Positions 18,044 through 27,096 of a stretch of DNA of 64,000 nt are shown one piece after another; within the stretch, counting starts at the first letter, position 1; every line of letters begins with the position of its first letter. A program made the translations under genes and the position numbers. The DNA lies in contig NZ_JAFV01000001.1 of assembly GCF_000526315.1 (NCBI RefSeq), positions 4,267,501-4,331,500 on the forward strand, read 5' to 3'. Origin of the DNA: Methylopila sp. 73B. Lineage in GTDB: Bacteria; Pseudomonadota; Alphaproteobacteria; Rhizobiales; Methylopilaceae. The notes under the pieces are model-generated. The model was not told the DNA's origin and made no database searches. It saw only the letters and a list, made by a program, of their open reading frames with translations.

Positions 18044-18078
18044 AAAAAAGCGCCGGAACCTTGCGGCTCCAGCGCTTT
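18044..18078 (-). terminator. Intrinsic terminator of gmaS
   Basis: An imperfect hairpin with outer arms AAAGCGC/GCGCTTT and inner GGA/TCC and CC/GG pairs is followed on the minus strand by a run of six T. It lies 25 bp after the gmaS stop and ends the N-methylglutamate transcript. Confidence 0.8.
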
Positions 18079-18102
18079 CTCAGGCTCTCCGGGGGAAGGA
18101 GC

Positions 18103-19443
18103 TCAGCAATCCAGCGTGTTGTCCCGCTCCCACTGCGTCAGGTGGCGCGTGTAGTTGTTCCACTCCTGATTCTTCAGCTTGGCGTAGGCGGTGACGAACT
18201 CCTCGCCGAACATCGCCTTCGTGGCGGGCGAGGACTCGAACGTCCGGATTGCGTCGAGCAGATTGAGCGGCAGCTTCTTGCAGTCCGTGACCGTGTGGCC
18301 GTCCGTGTACATGTTGATGTCGAGGCGCTTGCCCGGGTCGCGCTTGTTCTCGATGCCGTCGAGACCGGCCGCCAGGATCGCGGCCTGCAGGAGGTAGGGG
18401 TTGGCCGCGCCGTCGCCCAGACGAAACTCGAACCGGCCCGCATCCGGGATTCGGATCATGTGGGTGCGGTTGTTGCCCGTGTAGGTGATCGAGTTCGGCG
18501 CCCAGGTCGCGCCCGACGTCGTCCGGGGAGCGTTGATGCGCTTGTACGAGTTCACGGTCGGGTTGGTCAGCGCGCAGATCGCGTCGGTGTTGTGCATCAG
18601 GCCGCCGATGAAGTGGTAGCCGAGCTGGCTGACGCCGAGCTCCCCCGCCGGGTCCGCGAACAGGTTCTTCCCGCCGTCCCACAGCGACACGTGGGCGTGG
18701 CAGCCCGAGCCGGTGAGGTTCAGGAACGGCTTCGGCATGAAGGTGGCGCGCAGGCCGTGCTTCTCGGCGATCGACTTCGCCATGAACTTGTAGAACGCGT
18801 GCTGGTCGGCGGTCTGCAGCGCCGGACCGTAATTCCAGTTCATCTCGAACTGGCCGTTCGCGTCCTCGTGGTCGTTCTGGTAGGGGGCCCAGCCGAGCTG
18901 GAGCATCGCGTCGCAGATTTCCGTGATCACGTCGTAACGCCGCATCAGGGCCTGCTGGTCGTAGCAGGGCTTTTCGGCGGTGTCGGCAGGGTCCGAGATC
19001 CGGGTGCCGTCTGCGTTGACCAGGAACATCTCGGGCTCGATGCCCGATTTCATCTGGTAACCAGACCGGGCGATCAGGCGCTTCAGGAGGTTGCGCGGAG
19101 CTTGATCGACTTCCTTGCCGTCCATCCACAGATCGGCGGCGAGCCAGCCGACCTCCGGCTTCCACGGCAGCTGGATCAAGCTGTCCGGATCGGGCTTCGC
19201 GAACAGATCGGAATCCGACGGGCTCATGTCGAGCCAGGTGGCGAAGCCCGCGAAGCCGGCGCCCGCCTTCTGCATGTCGCCGATCGCGGCGGCGGGGACC
19301 AGCTTGGCGCGCTGCGCGCCGAACAGGTCGGTGTAGGAAATGAGGAAGTATTTGATGCCGCGTTCGCGCGCGGTTTCGGAAAGATCCATCGCCACTGCAG
19401 TCCCCTCGATCGCCCCTTTTTGGGGTCTAACCTCAATGTTCAC
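18103..19443 (-). CDS. gmaS: Gamma-glutamylmethylamide synthetase (GlnA-like)
   Basis: A 446-residue glutamine-synthetase-fold enzyme. Motifs: SGIEPEMFLV and DANGQFEMNWNY (metal/glutamate), GSGCHAHVSLW, TNPTVNSYKRI (ATP), and RFEFRLGDGAANPYLLQAA. GmaS joins methylamine to glutamate with ATP to give gamma-glutamylmethylamide, the first step of the N-methylglutamate pathway. The assignment rests on type-III GS similarity and on the adjacent mgsABC and mgdABCD genes. The start is a GTG at 19443 with AAGGAG seven bases upstream. It is the last gene of the run and is followed by a terminator. Confidence 0.9.
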   Translation of the reverse strand: MNIEVRPQKGAIEGTAVAMDLSETARERGIKYFLISYTDLFGAQRAKLVPAAAIGDMQKAGAGFAGFATWLDMSPSDSDLFAKPDPDSLIQLPWKPEVGWLAADLWMDGKEVDQAPRNLLKRLIARSGYQMKSGIEPEMFLVNADGTRISDPADTAEKPCYDQQALMRRYDVITEICDAMLQLGWAPYQNDHEDANGQFEMNWNYGPALQTADQHAFYKFMAKSIAEKHGLRATFMPKPFLNLTGSGCHAHVSLWDGGKNLFADPAGELGVSQLGYHFIGGLMHNTDAICALTNPTVNSYKRINAPRTTSGATWAPNSITYTGNNRTHMIRIPDAGRFEFRLGDGAANPYLLQAAILAAGLDGIENKRDPGKRLDINMYTDGHTVTDCKKLPLNLLDAIRTFESSPATKAMFGEEFVTAYAKLKNQEWNNYTRHLTQWERDNTLDC

Positions 19444-19547
19444 GGCTCTCTCCTTCGGCGTTCCAACCCATTGGCGAGGCGCCGGCCGCGTTCCGGAGGA
19501 AGGAAGGCCCTCCGGGGGACGTCGGCGGACCTTCTGTTCTTCGTCGT

Positions 19548-20891
19548 TCAGAACCCGGTCTTGCCGGGGATCCAGTTCGTGCCGGCGAGCGGGACGTTCG
19601 CCATGGCGGCCGCCTCGATCGTCAGCGCCACGAGATCTTCGGGCTCGAGGTTGTGGACGTGGCTCTTGCCGCAGGCGCGGGCGATGGTCTGCGCCTCGAG
19701 CGTCATGACCGAGAGGTAGTTCGCGAGCCGGCGGCCCGCGATCTCCGGATCGAGACGCTTCATCAGCTCCGGGTCCTGGGTAGTGATGCCCGCGGGGTCC
19801 CGGCCCTCGTGCCAGTCGTCGTAGGCGCCGGCCTTGGTCCCGAGCGCCTCGTACTCGCTCTCCCAGCGCGGATCGTTGTCGCCGAGCGCGACCAGAGCCG
19901 CGGTGCCGATCGCGACCGCGTCGGCGCCCAGCGCCAGCGCCTTCGCGACGTCGGCGCCGTTGCGGATGCCGCCGGAAACGATCAGCTGCACCTTCCGATG
20001 CATACCGAGATCCTGCAGCGCCTTCACGGCCTGATGGACTGCGGCGAGCGTCGGGATGCCGACGTTCTCGATGAAGACCTCCTGCGTGGCGGCGGTGCCG
20101 CCCTGCATGCCGTCGACGACCACGACGTCGGCGCCGGACTTCACCGCGAGCGCGGTGTCGTAGTAGGGCCGCGCCGCGCCGACCTTCACGTAGATCGGCT
20201 TCTCCCAGTCGGTGATCTCGCGCAGCTCCTCGATCTTGATCTCAAGGTCGTCCGGGCCGGTCCAGTCGGGGTGACGGCAGGCCGAGCGCTGGTCGATGCC
20301 TTCCGGCAGGGTGCGCATCTTGGCGACCCGCGGGGAAATCTTCTGGCCGAGCAGCATGCCGCCGCCGCCGGGCTTCGCGCCCTGGCCGACCACGACCTCG
20401 ATCGCGTCCGCCTTGCGCAGGTCGTCCGGGTTCATGCCATAGCGCGAGGGCAGGTACTGGTAGACCAGCTTGGTCGAGTGCCCGCGCTCCTCGGGCGTCA
20501 TGCCGCCGTCGCCGGTGGTGGTGGAGGTGCCCATCGCGGAGGCGCCGCGGCCAAGCGCTTCCTTGGCCGGACCCGACAGCGAGCCAAAGCTCATGCCGGC
20601 GATGGTGATCGGGATCTTGAGCTCGATCGGCTTCTTGGCGAAGCGGTCGCCCAGCACGACGCCGGTGCCGCACTTCTCGCGGTAGCCCTCGAGCGGGTAG
20701 CGCGACATCGACGCGCCGAGGAACAGCAGGTCGTCGAAGTGGGGCAGCTTGCGCTTCGCGCCGGCGCCGCGGATGTCGTAGATGCCGGTCGCCGCGGCGC
20801 GGCGGATCTCGGAGAGGGTGTAGGCGTCGAAGGTCGCGCTCTCGCGGGGGAGGGTGCGCGGGGCGCCGGGGCCCTTGACGTGCTCGTTCAT
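19548..20891 (-). CDS. mgsC: N-methylglutamate synthase subunit C (FMN-binding glutamate-synthase domain)
   Basis: A 447-residue FMN-binding barrel corresponding to the synthase domain of glutamate synthase. Segments: PITIAGMSFGSLSGPAKEALGRGASAMGT, STTTGDGGM, IEVVVGQGAKPGGGGMLLGQKI, VVVDGMQGGTAATQE and VSGGIRNGADVAKALALGADAVAIGT. With MgsA and MgsB it forms N-methylglutamate synthase, which moves the methylamine moiety to make N-methylglutamate. It lies 13 bp after mgsB and about 100 bp before gmaS. Confidence 0.9.
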   Translation of the reverse strand: MNEHVKGPGAPRTLPRESATFDAYTLSEIRRAAATGIYDIRGAGAKRKLPHFDDLLFLGASMSRYPLEGYREKCGTGVVLGDRFAKKPIELKIPITIAGMSFGSLSGPAKEALGRGASAMGTSTTTGDGGMTPEERGHSTKLVYQYLPSRYGMNPDDLRKADAIEVVVGQGAKPGGGGMLLGQKISPRVAKMRTLPEGIDQRSACRHPDWTGPDDLEIKIEELREITDWEKPIYVKVGAARPYYDTALAVKSGADVVVVDGMQGGTAATQEVFIENVGIPTLAAVHQAVKALQDLGMHRKVQLIVSGGIRNGADVAKALALGADAVAIGTAALVALGDNDPRWESEYEALGTKAGAYDDWHEGRDPAGITTQDPELMKRLDPEIAGRRLANYLSVMTLEAQTIARACGKSHVHNLEPEDLVALTIEAAAMANVPLAGTNWIPGKTGF

Positions 20892-20904
20892 CGTCGTCTG
20901 TCCC

Positions 20905-21648
20905 TCAGTACGCGGACGCGTTGTCGACGTGGAAGTGGTAGAGCGTGCGGGCCGAGCCGTAGCGCTTGAACTCCGAGGGATCGACCTGGCCTTCGAGGCC
21001 CGCCGCCTTCAGCTTCTCAAACACCTGCGCCTTGTGCTCGTCGCGCATCTCCTTCTCGACGCAGTCGGCGCCGAGGCTCTTCACGGACCCACGCACGTAG
21101 AGCCGCGCCTCGTAGATCGAGTCGCCGAGCGCTTCGCCGGCGTCGCCGAGCACGGTGAGCGTGCCCGCCTGCGCCATGAAGGCCGACATGTGGCCGACGG
21201 AGCCGCCGACGACGATGTCGACGCCCTTCATCGAGATGCCGCAGCGGGCGCCGGCCTGGCCGCGGATGAACAGCAGCCCGCCGTGGGCGGTCGCGCCCGC
21301 CGCCTGGCTCGCGTCGCCCTCGACCTCGATGCGGCCCGACATCATGTTCTCGCCGATGCCGACGCCCGCGTTGCCGCGGACGATCACGGTCGCCTGCTTG
21401 TTCATGCCGGCGCAGTAGTAGCCGACCGGCCCGTCGATCTCGACGGTGACCGGCGCGTCGAGGCCGGCCGCCAGCGCGTGCAGGCCGCGCGGGTTCGACA
21501 CCCGCCACAGCGAGGCGTTGGACCCCTCTTTCAGCGCGTGCAGCGCGGCGTTGAGGTCGCGGACCTTGGCGGTGGCGAGGTCGAAGGAATGGCTCTGCGT
21601 GCTCGCGTTCATGAGCGGCGCCCCCTGGTTGGGTGTTGTCGTCGTCAT
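20905..21648 (-). CDS. mgsB: N-methylglutamate synthase subunit B (GXGXG domain)
   Basis: A 247-residue protein with the right-handed beta-helix GXGXG domain of glutamate synthase: repeated GNAGVGIGENMMSGRIEVEGDAS, ATAHGGLLFIRGQAGARCGISMKG and VVGGSVGHMSAFMAQAG strands. It serves as the structural subunit between the amidotransferase and FMN subunits. The ATG at 21648 shares its A with the mgsA stop (TGATG); an ATG 12 codons downstream is an alternative start. Confidence 0.88.
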   Translation of the reverse strand: MTTTTPNQGAPLMNASTQSHSFDLATAKVRDLNAALHALKEGSNASLWRVSNPRGLHALAAGLDAPVTVEIDGPVGYYCAGMNKQATVIVRGNAGVGIGENMMSGRIEVEGDASQAAGATAHGGLLFIRGQAGARCGISMKGVDIVVGGSVGHMSAFMAQAGTLTVLGDAGEALGDSIYEARLYVRGSVKSLGADCVEKEMRDEHKAQVFEKLKAAGLEGQVDPSEFKRYGSARTLYHFHVDNASAY

Positions 21649-22538
21649 CAGGCCGCGGCGCGGTCCCAGAAGTAGACCTTGGCGGGTTCAGGCTCGAAGA
21701 TCTTGGCGTTCTCGATGCCGGGCAGGCCGGCGAGCGCGCGGTACTCGGAACCGAACGCCACGTACTGGTCGGTCTCGGCCATCACCGCGGGCTTGCAGGC
21801 GATGGGGTCGCGCAGAACGCCGAAGCCGGACTCCGTGCCGACCACGAGGGTGTAGAAGCCGTCGAGGTCGTCGAGGCTGTCCTCGAGCGCCTCGCCGAGC
21901 GAACGACCCTCCTTCATGCGCCAGGTCAGGTAGCCGGCGGCCACTTCGCTGTCGTTCTCGGTCTGGATCGTCACGCCCGCGCGCTCGAGGTTGCGGCGCA
22001 CGGTGCGGAAGTTCGACAGCGAGCCGTTGTGCACCAGGCACTGGTCGAGCCCCGTGGAGAAGGGGTGCGCGCCGTTGGTCGTGACCGCGCTTTCGGTCGC
22101 CATGCGGGTGTGCGCGATGCCGTGGGTGCCGGCCATCTTCGCGAGGTCGAAGCGCACCGCGACGTCGGTCGGCATGCCGACCTCCTTGTAGAGCTCCATG
22201 CGGGACCCGGCGCCGACCACGGTCACCTCGGGGGCGAGCGCCGCGATCTTGGCGCGGACCTCGGCTTCGTCGGCGGAGGGAACGGTCAGGACCGCATGGG
22301 TCGCGCGCTGGAGGACGTCGGCGCCGTCGCCGAGCTTTGCGGCGAGGCCTGAAAAATCATAGCCCTCGGCGGCGCGGAGGGTGAGCTTCACCTCGTCGCT
22401 TTCGCCCGCGCCGTAGACCGCGAAGCCGGCCGAATCCGGCCCGCGGCCGCACATGGTGCCGAGCATCCCGCTCAGCATCTCGCCGAGCTTCGGCTCGAGC
22501 GCCTTGTCCTTCAGAAACAGACCGACGATGCCGCACAT
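21648..22538 (-). CDS. mgsA: N-methylglutamate synthase subunit A (class II glutamine amidotransferase)
   Basis: A 296-residue class II (Ntn) amidotransferase. The mature N-terminus is Cys2 (MCGIVGLF), the catalytic nucleophile. Further motifs are GRGPDSAGFAVYG, THGIAHTRMATES, QCLVHNGSLSNF and TENDSEVAAGYL. It releases the amino or methylamino group from the glutamyl amide for the FMN subunit. First gene of the mgs-gmaS part of the island; the 160-bp gap upstream contains a 13-bp palindrome annotated separately. Confidence 0.9.
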   Translation of the reverse strand: MCGIVGLFLKDKALEPKLGEMLSGMLGTMCGRGPDSAGFAVYGAGESDEVKLTLRAAEGYDFSGLAAKLGDGADVLQRATHAVLTVPSADEAEVRAKIAALAPEVTVVGAGSRMELYKEVGMPTDVAVRFDLAKMAGTHGIAHTRMATESAVTTNGAHPFSTGLDQCLVHNGSLSNFRTVRRNLERAGVTIQTENDSEVAAGYLTWRMKEGRSLGEALEDSLDDLDGFYTLVVGTESGFGVLRDPIACKPAVMAETDQYVAFGSEYRALAGLPGIENAKIFEPEPAKVYFWDRAAA

Positions 22539-22633
22539 GAAGGGGCTCCCTGTCTCGCGTGCTGTGGCCCGGGGGCCTTGAGACCGGAAGCTATCCGCAG
22601 CGCGTCAACGCGTCAATGAACCGGAAAAAATAA

Positions 22634-22646
22634 TTCTTCAGAAGAA
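22634..22646. promoter_or_regulatory. 13-bp palindrome upstream of mgsA
   Basis: TTCTTC-A-GAAGAA is a perfect palindrome inside an AT-rich stretch. GGAAAAAA at 22623-22630 and two TTGACG boxes on the minus strand (22616-22611 and 22608-22603) follow toward mgsA. This is the plausible promoter/operator of mgsABC-gmaS; the -10 box is not clear. Confidence 0.4.
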
Positions 22647-22698
22647 ACTCAACCTCTCAATTCCCAACGCTGCGAGCGTCCCGCGGAGGGACAGAGCG

Positions 22699-23427
22699 TC
22701 ATTCCTTCTCGTACATGATGACGGAGAGATAGGTCATCGGCTTCACCACCAGCCGCTCGGGCCCATGGGGCGCGCCGGAATCGAACAGCAGCGAATCGCC
22801 GGGCCTGAGGTGGTAGCTGTTGCCGGCGTGCGCGTAGACCACCTCGCCGGTCAGCATGTAGATCAGTTCGGTGCCCTCGTGCTGGAACGCGGTGTAGGGG
22901 GCGGCGTCCTCGGTGAGCGTGATCAGGTAGGGCTCGACCGCGATCGCCCCGCCCAGCATGTGCCCGAGCAGTTCGTAGTTGTGGCCGACCTTGGTGCCGC
23001 GCCGCTGGATCACGACGCCTTGGCCAGCGGGCACATAGGAGCAGTCTCGCCGCTCCTCGAAGCCGGCGAACAGCAGGCTGATCGGCATGTTTAGCGCCGC
23101 CGCGAGCGTCTGCAGCGAGGTCAGCGACGGCGAGATCTGACCGTTTTCGATCTTCGACAGCATGCCTGTGGACACGCTCGCCGCGGCGGCGAGTTCGGCG
23201 ACCGTCAGTCCCATGAGCTTGCGGTGGTGGCGGATCTGCAGGCCGATCGCCTGCTCGAGCGTGCGGCGCTCGGGCGCGGCCGGAGCGCCGGAGCCCGTGA
23301 CGTAGTCCTCGTCGTCCCCGGGCTCGACGACCGCAAGCTGCGGAGCGACCGGCTCCGCCGCGGCCTGCGCGGCGATGGGTTTGGGCGCGGCCGCCTTGGC
23401 GGCGACGTTGGCGGACTTGCTGGCCAT
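22699..23427 (-). CDS. XRE-cupin transcriptional regulator
   Basis: A 242-residue regulator. An Ala/Pro-rich leader of about 55 residues precedes an XRE helix-turn-helix (IGLQIRHHRKLMGLTVAELAAAASVSTGMLSKIENGQISPSLTSLQTLA, about 62-112). A C-terminal cupin_2 domain (FQHEGTELIYMLTGEVVYAHAGNSYHLRPGDSLLFDSGAPHGPERL) should sense a small ligand. Regulators of this class commonly control amine and amino-acid catabolism. It sits between mgdD and mgsA, and a palindrome overlaps its own ribosome binding site, suggesting autoregulation. Confidence 0.87.
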   Translation of the reverse strand: MASKSANVAAKAAAPKPIAAQAAAEPVAPQLAVVEPGDDEDYVTGSGAPAAPERRTLEQAIGLQIRHHRKLMGLTVAELAAAASVSTGMLSKIENGQISPSLTSLQTLAAALNMPISLLFAGFEERRDCSYVPAGQGVVIQRRGTKVGHNYELLGHMLGGAIAVEPYLITLTEDAAPYTAFQHEGTELIYMLTGEVVYAHAGNSYHLRPGDSLLFDSGAPHGPERLVVKPMTYLSVIMYEKE

Positions 23428-23431
23428 ACGG

Positions 23432-23452
23432 ACTTTTCCTCGCAGGAAACGT
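23432..23452. promoter_or_regulatory. Palindrome overlapping the XRE-cupin ribosome binding site
   Basis: ACTTTTCC-N5-GGAAACGT is a near-perfect inverted repeat (one mismatch) four bases before the ATG. It has the same arm core and N5 spacing as the site at 14532-14554. Part of the match (AGGAAAAG on the minus strand) doubles as the ribosome binding site, so some resemblance may be incidental. Confidence 0.45.
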
Positions 23453-23505
23453 CTCGCAGGCTAGCCAACCTTTGGCCGATCCCCAAGCCTTGCGTTCGTC
23501 GGTTC

Positions 23506-24084
23506 CTAACCGCCGTGGCGCGCGTCGACGCCGCGGGACCGCGCCGCTTCCGCCATCCAGCGCCAGAACGTGGCGGCGAAGGTGCGGAACACCGCGATCT
23601 CATAGGTCGGGGCGTCGTCCACCTGCCAGAGGTGGATCGAGATCGAGGCCGCGTGGGTAAGCGCCGCGTCGCCCACGCCGAACACCCGCGGGTGCAGGTC
23701 GACGGCGGTCAGCGTCGCGAGCGTCTCGCGGGCGCGGGATCCCGAGACCCGGACGACCGTGCGGCCGTCGGACTGGTCCGCGATCGCCGCCGGGAGGCCG
23801 GCGAAGTCCGAGGCCCCGGACGAGACCGCGAGCCATTTGCCGGGCCCGGCGCCGACGAAGGCGACGTCGCCCGATGCGACGCGCTTCGGGCCGGCCGGAA
23901 GCTCGATCCCGTAGGCCGCGCGCACGGCGTCGGCGAGTTCGGCCTCGCGCCCCCGGAAGGCCGCGACCGAGGCGAGGGTCAGGCCCTCCGCTTCGCGCAA
24001 GGCGACACCGGCGGCGCCTGACGGCGAGGCGAGGGGAGCGACGTGTGGCCGGAAGGCCGAGCGGGCGACGAGAGGCTCAGCCAC
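23506..24084 (-). CDS. mgdD: N-methylglutamate dehydrogenase subunit D (sarcosine-oxidase gamma-like)
   Basis: A 192-residue protein of the sarcosine oxidase gamma family (GPGKWLAVS, RTVVRVSGSRARETLATLTAVDLHPRVF, HAASISIHLWQVDDAPTYEIAVFRTFAATFWRWM). I place the start at a GTG at 24084, with GAAGGAG nine bases upstream, overlapping the end of mgdC by 8 bp; the longer in-frame reading to 24183 has a Ser/Arg-rich leader that is not family-like. It is the small structural subunit of N-methylglutamate dehydrogenase. Confidence 0.85.
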   Translation of the reverse strand: MAEPLVARSAFRPHVAPLASPSGAAGVALREAEGLTLASVAAFRGREAELADAVRAAYGIELPAGPKRVASGDVAFVGAGPGKWLAVSSGASDFAGLPAAIADQSDGRTVVRVSGSRARETLATLTAVDLHPRVFGVGDAALTHAASISIHLWQVDDAPTYEIAVFRTFAATFWRWMAEAARSRGVDARHGG

Positions 24085-27055
24085 GGACGCGAACTCCTTC
24101 GGGATCGACGAAGACGGGAGCGACGACCTCGACCTCGACGTCGCCATCGCGCACCGGATCGACGGCGCGGACGATCTCGCCAATGCGCTCGGGACCGTTC
24201 GCGAGGAAGCCGAGCCCGATCCAGCAGCCGTTGGACGGCGAGTAGGCGACCGAGGTCATGTAGCCCTGGTCGTTGTCGGCGGTCGGCGTCGCGTCGCGCG
24301 GGATGAAGTGGGCGCCGCCGCGGAGCCGCGCGGAGCGATCGACCGGCCTGAAGCCGACGAGCCGCGGACGCGCGGGGTCGGTCAGCGCGGCGCGCTCCGC
24401 CATGACGCGGCCGACATAGTCCTTTTTCTTGGACATCATGCCGCCGAGACCGAGGTCGAACGCCGTGGTCGTGCCGTTGAGTTCGGCCGCCGCCGCATGG
24501 CCCTTCTCGATGCGCATCACCGAGAGCGCCTCCGCGCCATAGGGGCAGATGCCGAACGGCTCGCCGGCCGCGATGATCGCGCGGATGGTCGCGTCGCCGT
24601 AGCGGGCGGGGACCGCGAGTTCGTAGGCCATCTCGCCGGAGAACGAGAGGCGGAACAGCCGCGCCTTCACGCCGCCGCCGACGGTGACCTCCTTGACGCC
24701 GAGATAGGGCAGGCCGGCGTCCGACACGTCGGCGTCGTCCACCAGCGCCGCCACCACGTCGCGCGAGCGGGGACCGGCGATGGCGTACTTCGCCCACTGG
24801 TCGGTGATCGAGGCGAGGTGGACGTCAAGCTCCGGCCAGAGCCACTGCCGGCAGTACTCGAGATGCCGCATGGCCTGCGCCGCGTGCGCTGTCGAGGTCG
24901 TCACGTAGTAATGCGTCGGACTGAACCGTGCGACGGTGCCGTCGTCCATCGCGAAGCCGTCTTCGCGCAGCATGACGCCGTAGCGCGCCTTGCCCACCGG
25001 CATGGTCGAGAAGCCGTTGATGTAGACGCGGTCCAGGAAGACGCCGGCGTCGGCGCCCTGCACGTCGATCTTGCCGAGCGTCGAGGCGTCGTAGACGCCG
25101 ACGGCGGTGCGGACGGTGTTGACCTCGCGGATGGTGGTCTCGAGCCAGTCGGCCTCTCCGGCGCGCGGAAAGTAGGCCGCGCGCATCCACAGCCCGGTCT
25201 CCACGAAGACCGCGCCCTGCTCCTCGGCCCAGAAGTGCGAGGGCGGCAGGCGGGTGGGACGGAACTCCTTGTGGCGGTGCGCGCCGCCAAGCGCGCCGAT
25301 CGCGACCGGCGTGAAGGGCGGCCGCGTCAGCGTCGTCCCGGTGTCCGGGATCGAGCGGCCGGTGATCTCCGCCATCAATGCGAGGCCGACGACGTTCGCG
25401 GTCTTGCCCTGGTCGGTCGCCATGCCGAGCGTGGTGTAGCGCTTGAGGTGCTCCACCGACTTGAAGCCCTCGCGCGCCGCGAGCTCCACGTCCTTCACGG
25501 TCACGTCGTTCTGGAAGTCGACGAACGCCTTGCCGCGCGACGTCTTGGGCTTCCAGGGGCCCCGACCATGGACGGCGTCGGTCTCGGGCTCGACCTGCGG
25601 AGCCTCGAACCTGGAGGGCGTGTAGCCGCACTCTTCGGCGGCTTCGGAGCCGAGGCGGCCGCCTTCGGCGAAGGCCTCCGCCAGTTCGAACGCACCGGAC
25701 GCTGCACCCGCGACGTCCATGCCGGGCGGGGTCGCGCCGGGCAGAAAGGCGGCGCGCGTCGCGTCCCATGCCGGCCGGCCGCCGAGGTGGGTGGAGATCT
25801 GGATGGACGGGTTCCAGCCGCCGGAGACCGCGACGAGGTCGCAGGCGACGTTGAAGCTGCGGCCGCGGGAGTCCGCGATCTCGCAGCCCTTCACCGACTG
25901 GCCGCCGTAGGCGCGCACGACGGCGCCGCCGAAGATCAACGGCGCGCCGGCGGAGCGGGCGGCGGCGGCGAGCGCCGGAGCGTCTCCGCTGGCGTCGACC
26001 ACGGCGGCGATCTCGCAGCCCGCGGCCGCGAGATCCGACACGGTCTTCGCAGCGTCGTCGTTGTTGGCGTAGACGACCGCCCGCTTGCCCGGCGCGACGC
26101 CGAACCGGTTGAGGTAGCTGCGCACGGCGCCGGCCAGCATCACGCCGGGCGCGTCGTTGTTGCTGAAGGCGATCGGCCGCTCCAGCGCGCCGGCCGCGAG
26201 AACGCAGCGCTTGGCGACGATGCGCCAGAACCGCTGGCGCGGCTGGTGCGGCAGGGGCGTCGCGCGGTGGTCGGACACCCGCTCCAGGGCGCCGTAAACG
26301 CCGCCGTCATAGGCGCCGATCACGGAGGTGCGCGTCAGCACGGTGACGTCGGGCAGGCTCGCAAGCTCGGATGCGGCGGCGGCCGCCCACTGGACGCCGC
26401 CCGCATCGCCGACCGTGCGGCGGTCGGACAGCAGGCGGCCGCCGAGCACGCTGTCGTCGTCGGCGAGGATCACCCGCGCCCCGGCGCGGCCGGCGGCGAG
26501 GGCCGCTGCGAGACCGGCGGGGCCGCCGCCGATCACCAGCACGTCGCAATGCGCGGTGGTCTTCTCGTAGGCGTCGGGATCGGCGGCCTCCGCCGCGCGG
26601 CCGAGGCCCGCCGCACGGCGGATCAGCGGCTCGTAAAGCGTCTCCCAAAGCTTCGCCGGCCACATGAAGGTCTTGTAGTAGAAGCCCGCCACGAACACCG
26701 GCGCGGCGAGCTGGTTCACCGCCAGCAGATCGAACGCCAACGACGGAAACCGGTTCTGGCTGCGCGCCTCCAGCCCGTCGTAGAGCTCGGCGACCGTCGC
26801 CTTGACGTTCGGCTCGCGGCGCGCGCCGGTCCTGAGCTCCACCAGCGCGTTCGGCTCCTCGGAGCCGGCGGTCAGGACGCCGCGCGGGCGGTGGTACTTG
26901 AACGAGCGCCCGACGAGGGTCACGCCGTTCGCGAGCAGCGCGGAGGCGAGCGTGTCGCCGGGATGGCCGGCGTAGCCCTTGCCGTCGAAGGTGAAGGCGA
27001 GCGGGGTCGCGCGGTCGATCAGGCCGCCGGAGGCGAGGCGGTTCGACTGGCTCAT
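24077..27055 (-). CDS. mgdC: N-methylglutamate dehydrogenase subunit C (sarcosine-oxidase alpha-like)
   Basis: A 992-residue subunit. The N-terminal ferredoxin-like fold (FDGKGYAGHPGDTLASALLANG, FKYHRPRGVL) is followed by an NAD/FAD dinucleotide fold (VLVIGGGPAGLAAALAAGRAGARVILADDD, about 172-200). A helical connector follows (GMATDQGKTANVVGLALM). The C-terminal third is a GcvT-like tetrahydrofolate domain (VYDASTLGKIDVQGADAGVFLDRVYIN, LSFSGEMAYELAVP). Family knowledge: the complex oxidises N-methylglutamate to glutamate and loads the methyl carbon on tetrahydrofolate. Length matches SoxA-type subunits (about 970-1000). Confidence 0.9.
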   Translation of the reverse strand: MSQSNRLASGGLIDRATPLAFTFDGKGYAGHPGDTLASALLANGVTLVGRSFKYHRPRGVLTAGSEEPNALVELRTGARREPNVKATVAELYDGLEARSQNRFPSLAFDLLAVNQLAAPVFVAGFYYKTFMWPAKLWETLYEPLIRRAAGLGRAAEAADPDAYEKTTAHCDVLVIGGGPAGLAAALAAGRAGARVILADDDSVLGGRLLSDRRTVGDAGGVQWAAAAASELASLPDVTVLTRTSVIGAYDGGVYGALERVSDHRATPLPHQPRQRFWRIVAKRCVLAAGALERPIAFSNNDAPGVMLAGAVRSYLNRFGVAPGKRAVVYANNDDAAKTVSDLAAAGCEIAAVVDASGDAPALAAAARSAGAPLIFGGAVVRAYGGQSVKGCEIADSRGRSFNVACDLVAVSGGWNPSIQISTHLGGRPAWDATRAAFLPGATPPGMDVAGAASGAFELAEAFAEGGRLGSEAAEECGYTPSRFEAPQVEPETDAVHGRGPWKPKTSRGKAFVDFQNDVTVKDVELAAREGFKSVEHLKRYTTLGMATDQGKTANVVGLALMAEITGRSIPDTGTTLTRPPFTPVAIGALGGAHRHKEFRPTRLPPSHFWAEEQGAVFVETGLWMRAAYFPRAGEADWLETTIREVNTVRTAVGVYDASTLGKIDVQGADAGVFLDRVYINGFSTMPVGKARYGVMLREDGFAMDDGTVARFSPTHYYVTTSTAHAAQAMRHLEYCRQWLWPELDVHLASITDQWAKYAIAGPRSRDVVAALVDDADVSDAGLPYLGVKEVTVGGGVKARLFRLSFSGEMAYELAVPARYGDATIRAIIAAGEPFGICPYGAEALSVMRIEKGHAAAAELNGTTTAFDLGLGGMMSKKKDYVGRVMAERAALTDPARPRLVGFRPVDRSARLRGGAHFIPRDATPTADNDQGYMTSVAYSPSNGCWIGLGFLANGPERIGEIVRAVDPVRDGDVEVEVVAPVFVDPEGVRVRG

Positions 27056-27096
27056 GGCTGCGCCTCTGCAAGGGTGCGGGACGGTGGGACGTTCTC

